From positions 1-11,377 of the forward strand of contig JBOGGN010000424.1 of the NCBI GenBank assembly GCA_050744165.1: DNA of 11,377 bases, read 5' to 3'. Positions within the stretch are counted from its first letter, which is position 1. Every line of letters begins with the position of its first letter. Source of the stretch: JBOGGN01 sp050744165. Lineage in GTDB: Bacteria > Actinomycetota > Acidimicrobiia > Acidimicrobiales > Palsa-688. Made by a program: the position numbers and the translations under genes. Shown one piece after another: positions 6,834 to 11,377 of the stretch. The notes beneath the pieces were generated by a model. It did not search any database and was not told the DNA's origin. It worked only from the letters and a program-made list of their open reading frames with translations.

Positions 6834-8003
6834 CTAGCTGCGCTGCCAATCCTTCCAGACCGGTTCATAACCGGCGGCCCGCAGCACAGCGGCCACTTCC
6901 GCCGGCGTGCGCGTGTCGGCGATCTCGAACTGCGGCTCGGCGTCGCTGCTATCCGCGTAGCCACCGGGCTCGGTATGGGACCCGGCCGACATGGTGGTCA
7001 CGCCAAGCCGGACCAGGGCGTCGCGCAGGGCCGGCGACTCCCGGGTCGAGAGGTTGATGCCCACGTCCGGCAGGGCGATGCGCAGCGCGCACAGGAGTTG
7101 TACGAACTCTCGGTCGTCGACTGGATCTGCGGGCACATAGCCGCCTGCGGCCGGGCGGAGGCGAGGCAGGGCGACGGTGACCTCGCAGCGCCACCAGCGG
7201 CCGATGAGCGCACGGGCGTGAGCGGCCACGGCAATGGCGTCGGCCCGCCAGTCCGGGTGCAGGCCTAGCAAGGCGCCGATACCGAGGCGCCGCATCCCGG
7301 CTTCTGCGCCGCGGTCGGGGGCGGCCAGGCGCCAGGCGTAGTTGCGCTTCTTACCGAGCACATGGACCGCGGCGTAGGTGTCCGGGTCGTAGGTCTCCTG
7401 GAAGACGGTCAGGCCGTCGCACCCCGCGGCCACCAGCCGCCGGTAGGTCGCGGTGTCCCAGACCTGGACTTCGACGCTCAACTGGGGCGCGATCGGCGCC
7501 AGGGTGCCGACACAGTCGACCAGGTAGTCCTTGCTCACGACCCGTGCGTGTTCGCCCGCTACCAAGAGCAGGTGGCGGAACCCTTGGCCGCGCAGGGCGG
7601 CGCCCTCGGCTCGAAGCTCGTCGAGGGTGAGCGTCCGGCGTCGGATGTCGTTGCCAGCCGAAAACCCGCAGTACGTGCACACCGACACGCACTCGTTGGA
7701 CAGGTACAGGGGTGCATAGAGCCGCACGGTCCGACCGAAGCGCCGGACGGTGGTGGCGTGGGCCGCCTGAGCCAGAGCCTCCAGCCGATCGGCCGCTGCC
7801 GGTGACAAGAGAGCAGTGAAGCGTTCGAGCGCCCCCGACAACCCCGCAGCGCCCCCGAGCGCACGGTCAACGTCGGCCTGAGTCGCCGAGGCACAACGAT
7901 GCCGCAGCCCGGCCACATCGGTAGCCACGACGTCGGCTGCGGCGCTGCCCGGGGGGACCGTTGTCGGCCGGCTTTCCAGGGCGACGCTCACGGGAGCCGT
8001 CAT
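6834..8003 (-). CDS. thiH: 2-iminoacetate synthase (tyrosine lyase) ThiH
   Basis: A 389-residue radical SAM enzyme that cleaves tyrosine to dehydroglycine and p-cresol; dehydroglycine supplies the C-N unit of the thiamine thiazole. The radical SAM cluster motif is C105-x3-C109-x2-C112 in NECVSVCTYCGFSAGN, the form typical of ThiH. Further family matches are LLLVAGEHARVVSKDYL, the VEVQVWDTATYRRLVAAG region, VFQETYDPDTYAAVHVLGKK and the C-terminal STRESPALRDALVRLGVTTM followed by SAGSHTEPGGY. Length is close to the family norm. It follows thiG after 61 nt and both are probably on one transcript under the TPP riboswitch. The ATG start has no clear Shine-Dalgarno, and an in-frame stop lies 15 codons upstream with no start between, so 8003 is the most upstream start possible. 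ThiH is oxygen-sensitive, unlike the ThiO oxidase that many aerobic actinobacteria use. Confidence 0.95.
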   Translation of the reverse strand: MTAPVSVALESRPTTVPPGSAAADVVATDVAGLRHRCASATQADVDRALGGAAGLSGALERFTALLSPAAADRLEALAQAAHATTVRRFGRTVRLYAPLYLSNECVSVCTYCGFSAGNDIRRRTLTLDELRAEGAALRGQGFRHLLLVAGEHARVVSKDYLVDCVGTLAPIAPQLSVEVQVWDTATYRRLVAAGCDGLTVFQETYDPDTYAAVHVLGKKRNYAWRLAAPDRGAEAGMRRLGIGALLGLHPDWRADAIAVAAHARALIGRWWRCEVTVALPRLRPAAGGYVPADPVDDREFVQLLCALRIALPDVGINLSTRESPALRDALVRLGVTTMSAGSHTEPGGYADSSDAEPQFEIADTRTPAEVAAVLRAAGYEPVWKDWQRS

Positions 8004-8064
8004 GGGGCAGCGGGTGCGGTGATGGGCGCCGGGCCTCGAGTCCCGTCATCTGCCACGGGCGGCG

Positions 8065-8850
8065 TCATGGTGCCAAGAATCCCGTCAACGGCGACGAGGC
8101 CGCCGCCAGCGACGAGGCCGCCGGCAGCCCTGCCCGGTACCCAGCCCGACCGGCGGAGACGGCCAGGGCGAACGCCCGACCCATGGCGGCTGGATCGTGG
8201 GCGGTGCCGATGGCGGTGTTCACAAGTACTGCGTCGGCGCCAAGTTCCATGGCCAAGGCGGCGTGGCTGGGCGCTCCGATCCCGGCGTCGACCACGACGG
8301 GGACCCTGGCCTGCTCGATGATGATCTCCAGCGCCGCCTGGGTGCGCAGCCCCTGGTTGGAGCCGATCCATGAGCCGAGCGGCATGACGGTGGCGCAGCC
8401 CGCCTCCTCGAGCCGCTTGCACAGCACCGGGTCGGCGGGGCAGTAGGGGAGGACGGTGAACCCCTCGGCCACCAGCGTCTCGGCCGCCCGCAGCGTGTCG
8501 ACGGGATCAGGCAGCAAGTAGCGGGGATCCGGCGTGACCTCCAGCTTGATCCAGGTCGGCAGCCCCGCGGCCCGGGCCAGCCGGGCCAAGCGCACCGCCT
8601 CGGGGGCGTCGGCCGCGCCGCTGGTGTTCGTCAGCACGAGGACGCCATCGCGCGGAAGGGCGCCGAGAATGTCCTCCCTCGCCGACGGATCGATGCGCCG
8701 CAGGGCGACGGTGACCATCTCGGTGCCGCAGGCCTCGATGGTCTCGGAAAGGACCAGGTTGGAAGGGAATTTCCCCGTTCCCAGGAACAGCCTGCTTCCG
8801 AACTCCCGCCCGGCGATCACGAGCAGGTCCCCTTCGGAGGTAATCGTCAT
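8065..8850 (-). CDS. thiG: Thiazole synthase ThiG
   Basis: A 261-residue TIM-barrel enzyme that joins deoxyxylulose 5-phosphate, dehydroglycine (from ThiH) and sulfur carried as ThiS thiocarboxylate to make thiazole phosphate. Family signatures: SRLFLGTGKFPS (19-30), VTVALRRID (46-54), the Schiff-base lysine K102 in WIKLEVTPDPRYLLPD, VLPYCPADPVLCKRLEEAG, MPLGSWIGSNQGL and VPVVVDAGIGAPSHAALAME, followed by GADAVLVNTAIG. The ATG at 8850 has GGGAG 7 nt upstream, and the Shine-Dalgarno is part of the riboswitch. No thiS or thiF lies next to it in this window, although ThiG needs ThiS; they must be encoded elsewhere. Confidence 0.97.
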   Translation of the reverse strand: MTITSEGDLLVIAGREFGSRLFLGTGKFPSNLVLSETIEACGTEMVTVALRRIDPSAREDILGALPRDGVLVLTNTSGAADAPEAVRLARLARAAGLPTWIKLEVTPDPRYLLPDPVDTLRAAETLVAEGFTVLPYCPADPVLCKRLEEAGCATVMPLGSWIGSNQGLRTQAALEIIIEQARVPVVVDAGIGAPSHAALAMELGADAVLVNTAIGTAHDPAAMGRAFALAVSAGRAGYRAGLPAASSLAAASSPLTGFLAP

Positions 8851-8851
8851 C

Positions 8852-8958
8852 GGTGCGCTCCCTGGCCCGCGTTATCGAGCCGGTTGGTCAAGGAAGGGTC
8901 GCTGGCCGTGGTCTTGCCAGCCTCTCAGCCCGGAGTCGCCGAGCTCCCCTGCGTCACC
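8852..8958 (-). promoter_or_regulatory. TPP riboswitch (THI element) controlling thiGH
   Basis: The leader of thiG folds as a thiamine pyrophosphate aptamer. P1 is GGTGACGC (8958-8951) with GCGCACC (8858-8852), leaving one A bulged. P2 is GGGG (8949-8946) with ACCC (8899-8896). P3 is AGCTCGG (8945-8939) with CCGGGCT (8933-8927), followed by the conserved CTGAGA (8928-8923). An optional side hairpin pairs GCTGGC (8921-8916) with GCCAGC (8906-8901). P5 is GGCTC (8881-8877) with GGGCC (8868-8864) around a GATAAC loop, followed by conserved AGGGA (8863-8859). The thiG Shine-Dalgarno GGGAG (8862-8858) lies within the AGGGA element and P1, so ligand binding should block ribosome access. The 3' strand of P1 ends one base before the ATG. 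This points to translational control, with no room for a separate expression platform. Confidence 0.9.
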
Positions 8959-8960
8959 AC

Positions 8961-8967
8961 TAGCTTA
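8961..8967. promoter_or_regulatory. Overlapping divergent -10-like elements TAGCTTA
   Basis: On the plus strand TAGCTT (8961-8966) ends 8 nt before the DUF2203 ATG at 8975. On the minus strand TAAGCT (8967-8962) precedes the thiG riboswitch. Both fit TANNNT. The minus-strand reading would start transcription at or just inside the first P1 bases, so it is less certain than the plus-strand one. No clear -35 is seen on either strand. Confidence 0.35.
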
Positions 8968-8974
8968 CCCGGGG

Positions 8975-9316
8975 ATGCGGTTCTGGACGGAGGAAGAGGC
9001 CCGGGCCTACTTGCCGCGGGTGCGCGAGTTGCTTGGTGTCATCCGGGGCGTGGCTACCGGCGCCGCCAAATCGGGCACCAACGGCCACGGTCCGGTGGGC
9101 GCCGCCGACGCCGTCCAGTCCAGCCTCGAGGAGCTGCGGGCGGGCGACATCATCCTGCGCGACGCGGAGTCCGGCCTCATCGACTTTCACGCCCGTGGGG
9201 CCGACGGGGTGGTCTACTACCTGTGCTGGCGGGACACCGACGATGACCTTGGCTGGTGGCACCTGCCCGAGGAAGGTTTCGCGGGGCGCCAGCGTTTGCC
9301 GAGAGACCCGGCATGA
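8975..9316 (+). CDS. DUF2203 family protein
   Basis: A 113-residue soluble protein matching the DUF2203 pattern: RFWTEEEARAYLPRVRELL at the N-terminus, an amphipathic helical middle with a Gly-rich loop (29-43), then IILRDAESGLIDFHARGADG, LCWRDTDDDLGWWHLPEEGF and AGR. The DFxAxxxGxxxxLCW and WWHLPEEGFAGR stretches are the family's hallmark. Its biochemical function is not established. The frame is open far upstream through antisense of thiG, but conserved sequence begins at this ATG. It has TAGCTT 8 nt upstream and only a GGGG run directly abutting the ATG, so leaderless initiation is likely. It overlaps the microprotein gene downstream (ATGA) and diverges from thiG across a shared 124-bp gap. 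Confidence 0.88.
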   Translation: MRFWTEEEARAYLPRVRELLGVIRGVATGAAKSGTNGHGPVGAADAVQSSLEELRAGDIILRDAESGLIDFHARGADGVVYYLCWRDTDDDLGWWHLPEEGFAGRQRLPRDPA

Positions 9317-9408
9317 GCACTCGAAAGCTGATCATCGCGGCCCTGGTCACGGGTCTTGCCATCCTCCTCGCCTTCACCATCCAGGTGACACTGGCCGCCC
9401 ACCGCTGA
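9313..9408 (+). CDS. 31-residue single-pass membrane microprotein
   Basis: The ATG at 9313 overlaps the DUF2203 stop codon (ATGA) and opens a 31-codon frame that reads MSTRKLIIAALVTGLAILLA and then FTIQVTLAAHR. It has a short basic N-terminus (R4, K5), one continuous hydrophobic segment (about 6-28) and a short polar tail: a typical N-in single-pass membrane peptide. Four-base overlap with a real gene and this amino acid layout argue that it is translated, by coupling to DUF2203. No family is recognised; a similar ORF next to DUF2203 in relatives would confirm it. It is too hydrophobic along its whole length to look like a cleaved signal peptide of a longer protein, and it ends cleanly in TGA. 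Confidence 0.6.
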   Translation: MSTRKLIIAALVTGLAILLAFTIQVTLAAHR

Positions 9409-9411
9409 CGC

Positions 9412-9546
9412 TCACCCTCGGCGGGACGGCCGGGAGCGAAGCAGGTGGAGTTCGAGGATGGCGGCTCGGGCCGCCTCGTCGGGCGGCAGGACGAGCAGCA
9501 TCCGGTCGAAGCGCCCGGGACGGCGCAACGCGGGGTTCCAGGTCGC
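9412..9546 (-). pseudogene. Remnant of an AAA+ ATPase (second-region-of-homology fragment)
   Basis: About 45 minus-strand codons read AATWNPALRRPGRFDR followed by MLLVLPPDEAARAAILELHL and end in a stop at 9412. NPALRRPGRFDR is the diagnostic arginine-finger and sensor region of Cdc48/FtsH-type AAA+ ATPases, and the continuation is the expected PPDE.AR..IL..HL helix. Walker A, Walker B and the C-terminal lid are absent, there is no start codon or ribosome binding site for the fragment, and the text after HL (LRSRPSRRG-stop) departs from the family, as after a frameshift. The residues just before WNPAL look shortened relative to the usual ATN..xxDPAL. This is a relic of a larger gene, by deletion or by insertion of neighbouring DNA. 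Confidence 0.75.
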
Positions 9547-9560
9547 AGCCGGGGCCGGAC

Positions 9561-9587
9561 GTGACATTCCTACTGAGGCTCTAGTCT
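9561..9587 (+). promoter_or_regulatory. Possible promoter of the lpd-E2 operon
   Basis: GTGACA (9561-9566) resembles a -35 box and TAGTCT (9582-9587) a -10 box, with 15 nt between. The -10 ends 7 nt before GTG 9595, so transcription would begin at or next to the start codon. The AAAAGGG between them touches the GTG and is too close to act as a normal ribosome binding site. Confidence 0.45.
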
Positions 9588-9594
9588 CAAAAGG

Positions 9595-11007
9595 GTGCCC
9601 AAGTCTTACGACGTCGTGATCATCGGTGGTGGCCCCGGGGGCTATGCCGCCGCCCTCCACGGCGCCCTGGCCGGGCTCGACATCGCAGTCGTCGAAAAGG
9701 ACAAGGTCGGGGGCACCTGCCTGCACCAGGGTTGCATCCCGGCCAAGGAGTTCCTGGAGACGGCGACCGTCTACCGCACGGTGGCCGGAGCGGCGCAGTA
9801 CGGCGTGGGCGACGGCCAGCTGCCGGCCGTCGACTTCAGCCGCTCCCAGGCCCGCAAGCAGCAGGTCGTGACCCAGCTGTGGAAGGGCCTGCAGGGCCTG
9901 ATGAAGAAGCGCAAGATCACCACCTTCGTGGGGACCGGCACCCTAGGTCCCGACCACCGGGTGACCGTCCATGGCGGGCAGGCCGACGGGACCGAGTTGC
10001 AGGGCGAGTACGTGATCCTGGCGTCGGGGTCGGTGCCCCGGACCATCCCCGGCTTCGACATCGACGGCCAGCTCGTGATGAGCTCCGACGAGGTCCTGGC
10101 CTTGGACCGCCTGCCGGCCACCGCGGCGGTCATCGGTGGCGGTGCCATCGGCTGTGAGTTCGCCTCGATGCTCTCGGACCTGGGCACCAAGGTCACCATC
10201 CTTGAAGCCCTCCCCAAACTCCTGCCCGGCTGCGACGCCGACGTGGTCGAGGTCGTGGCTCGGTCGTTCAAGAAGCGGGGCATCGGCATCCACACCGGGG
10301 TGATGGTCCACGGCCACAAGCCCAAGGAGGAAGGCGCGGGCACGACCGTTCTGTTCGGCGAGGGCCAGGAACTCGACGTCGACGCCATCGTGGTCTCCGT
10401 CGGCCGGCGGCCGCTGTCGGAAAACCTGGGCCTCGACGGCACCGCGGTGGAGCGCGACGAGCGCGGTTTCGTCAGGGTTGACGCCTACATGCAGACCGCC
10501 GAGCCCGGCGTATTCGCGGTGGGCGATCTGGTGGCCACCCCGGCGCTGGCCCATGTCGGCTTCGCCGAGGGCGTCTTGGTCATCGACCAGATCCTCGGCG
10601 ACGAGGTGGTGCCCGTCGACTACGCCAAGGTGCCCTGGTGCATCTACTGCCACCCCGAGGTGGCCTTCGTCGGTTATTCCGAGCAGGCGGCCCGGGATGC
10701 TGGCTTCGACGTCGTCACCAAGAAGGATCCCTACGGCGGGAATGGCCGAGCCCTGATCGTGGGCGATGCCGAGGGCCTGGTGAAGGTCATCGCCGAGAAA
10801 GGTCCCGGTGGTGAGGCGGGCCGCATCCTCGGCGTGCACATGGTCGGGCCGTGGGTGACCGAGCAGTTGGGGCAGGGGTACCTCGCGGTCAACTGGGAAG
10901 CAACCGTGGCTGAGGTGGCGCATTTCATCCAGCCCCATCCGACCCTGTCGGAAACATTTGGCGAGACCGTCCTGGCGCTTACTGGAAGGGGCCTGCACGT
11001 TGGCTGA
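9595..11007 (+). CDS. lpdA: Dihydrolipoamide dehydrogenase (E3)
   Basis: A 470-residue FAD flavoprotein that reoxidises the dihydrolipoyl arm of 2-oxoacid dehydrogenase complexes with NAD+. In order: FAD-binding GGGPGGYAAA (11-20); redox disulfide C42/C47 in GGTCLHQGCIPAK; NAD-binding VIGGGAIGCEFAS; second FAD motif PGVFAVGDL; and the dimerisation domain ending in the active-site pair H448/E453 of HPTLSETF. Length is normal. The variant LHQGCIPAK replaces the common LNVGCIPSK. WCIYCHPEVAFVGYSE adds a CxxC near the interface domain where many homologues have a VYTHPE-type sequence. The start is GTG 9595, right at the conserved N-terminus. It overlaps the E2 gene by 8 nt, so the two subunits are probably made together. 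E1 is not in the window, so the complex (pyruvate, 2-oxoglutarate or branched-chain) is undetermined. Confidence 0.96.
   Translation: MPKSYDVVIIGGGPGGYAAALHGALAGLDIAVVEKDKVGGTCLHQGCIPAKEFLETATVYRTVAGAAQYGVGDGQLPAVDFSRSQARKQQVVTQLWKGLQGLMKKRKITTFVGTGTLGPDHRVTVHGGQADGTELQGEYVILASGSVPRTIPGFDIDGQLVMSSDEVLALDRLPATAAVIGGGAIGCEFASMLSDLGTKVTILEALPKLLPGCDADVVEVVARSFKKRGIGIHTGVMVHGHKPKEEGAGTTVLFGEGQELDVDAIVVSVGRRPLSENLGLDGTAVERDERGFVRVDAYMQTAEPGVFAVGDLVATPALAHVGFAEGVLVIDQILGDEVVPVDYAKVPWCIYCHPEVAFVGYSEQAARDAGFDVVTKKDPYGGNGRALIVGDAEGLVKVIAEKGPGGEAGRILGVHMVGPWVTEQLGQGYLAVNWEATVAEVAHFIQPHPTLSETFGETVLALTGRGLHVG
10984..10991 (+). promoter_or_regulatory. Shine-Dalgarno GGAAGGGG for the E2 gene
   Basis: GGAAGGGG inside the 3' end of lpd lies 8 nt before TTG 11000. 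It supports the TTG over ATG 11015 as the start; the TTG also gives the standard E2 N-terminus MADITMPQLGE. Confidence 0.65.
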
Positions 11008-11377
11008 CATCACGATGCCGCAGCTGGGGGAGACCGTGACGGAAGGCACGATCACCCGGTGGCTGAAGCAGGTGGGTGACCAGGTGTCCGAGGACGACGT
11101 CCTCTTCGAGGTGTCCACTGACAAGGTCGACTCCGAGGTCCCGTCCCCGGTGTCAGGCTTTGTGAGCGAGATCCTGGTCGACGAGGGCGAGACCGTCGAC
11201 GTTGGCACCAAGCTGGCCGTGATCTCGGACCAGGCGCCCAGCGCCGGCTCGGAAGGGGCCCAGCAGGCATCGACCGCGGGAGCCAAGGCCGGCCAGCCCG
11301 CCGCTCGGGCCAACGGCCAAGCCGCCAGCGCTGCCGCGCCGACAGGCGGCGCCCACCCGGCGCCCGCCGCATCAGCC
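11000..11377 (+). CDS. 2-oxoacid dehydrogenase E2 (dihydrolipoamide acyltransferase), N-terminal part
   Basis: The first 126 codons, cut by the window end. Residues 1-75 form a complete lipoyl domain: MPQLGETVTEGTITRWLK, then FEVSTDKVDSEVPSPVSGFV with lipoyl-accepting K42 in TDKV, then VDEGETVDVGTKLAVI. Residues 76-126 are an Ala/Pro/Gln/Gly-rich flexible linker that lets the lipoyl arm reach the E1, E2 and E3 active sites. The peripheral-subunit-binding and catalytic acyltransferase domains lie beyond the edge. The start is TTG 11000, overlapping lpd by 8 nt and served by GGAAGGGG. SucB-like wording (GETVTEG, TDKVDSEVPSP) is common to actinobacterial succinyltransferases and to other E2s, so the acyl group cannot be settled from this part. 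Confidence 0.93.
   Translation, partial: MADITMPQLGETVTEGTITRWLKQVGDQVSEDDVLFEVSTDKVDSEVPSPVSGFVSEILVDEGETVDVGTKLAVISDQAPSAGSEGAQQASTAGAKAGQPAARANGQAASAAAPTGGAHPAPAASA

Noticed and set aside
6812..6837. Inverted repeat CTAGCG/CGCTAG at the thiH stop codon, as a terminator
   Set aside because: Only 6 bp with a 14-nt loop and no following U-run on the thiH strand; too weak to call.
8004..8064. A thiS gene between thiG and thiH
   Set aside because: The gap is 61 nt, too short for a roughly 65-residue protein, and no frame shows a C-terminal Gly-Gly.
9943..11313. 456-codon minus-strand open frame opposite lpd and the start of the E2 gene
   Set aside because: It mirrors a well-conserved E3 gene; long antisense frames are common in GC-rich DNA because third positions favour G/C. 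Its His/Asp/Gly-rich translation matches no family I recognise.

Overview
The window is GC-rich and densely coded, with genes on both strands, and reads as chromosomal DNA of an actinobacterium. I lean towards an Acidimicrobiia-like lineage, but that is inference: it rests on base composition, an actinobacterial-type HSD10 dehydrogenase, a DUF2203 protein, GTG/TTG starts and signs of leaderless transcription. No rRNA, complete tRNA, IS element, CRISPR array or phage gene was found.

Layout. Positions 1-805 (minus) hold a CmoM-like SAM methyltransferase that runs off the left edge. Positions 943-1713 (plus) encode an HSD10-type short-chain dehydrogenase. Positions 1788-2786 (minus) encode an MpaB/DUF2236-family protein. 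Positions 2956-6530 (plus) are a tightly packed four-gene operon: ABC ATPase, ABC-2 permease, DesK/NarL-type histidine kinase and LuxR-type response regulator. A 65-residue membrane ORF follows at 6561-6758. Positions 6834-8850 (minus) carry thiH and thiG, preceded by a TPP riboswitch at 8852-8958 whose closing stem overlaps the thiG ribosome binding site. On the other side of that riboswitch lie a DUF2203 gene (8975-9316) and an overlapping 31-codon membrane microprotein. A decayed AAA+ ATPase fragment lies at 9412-9546 (minus). The window ends with dihydrolipoamide dehydrogenase (9595-11007) overlapping the start of a lipoyl-dependent E2 acyltransferase, which runs off the right edge.

How it fits together. 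The transporter and two-component genes look like a self-contained sense-and-export module. ThiG and ThiH supply the thiazole half of thiamine diphosphate under feedback from the same cofactor. Thiamine diphosphate is the E1 cofactor of the 2-oxoacid dehydrogenase complexes whose E3 and E2 subunits lie alongside, but no shared regulation is visible.

The most notable cross-cutting pattern is at start codons. Five genes that look like first genes of transcripts (methyltransferase, dehydrogenase, MpaB-like, DUF2203, lpd) have a TANNNT hexamer 7-9 nt before the start, and four of the five lack a well-placed Shine-Dalgarno. Operon-internal or leadered genes (permease, thiG, E2) have clear Shine-Dalgarno sequences instead. 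This suggests widespread leaderless transcription. I saw no convincing wholly novel system; the best leads are this pattern, the riboswitch layout, the linker mini-ORF before the kinase, the microprotein and the AAA+ remnant.
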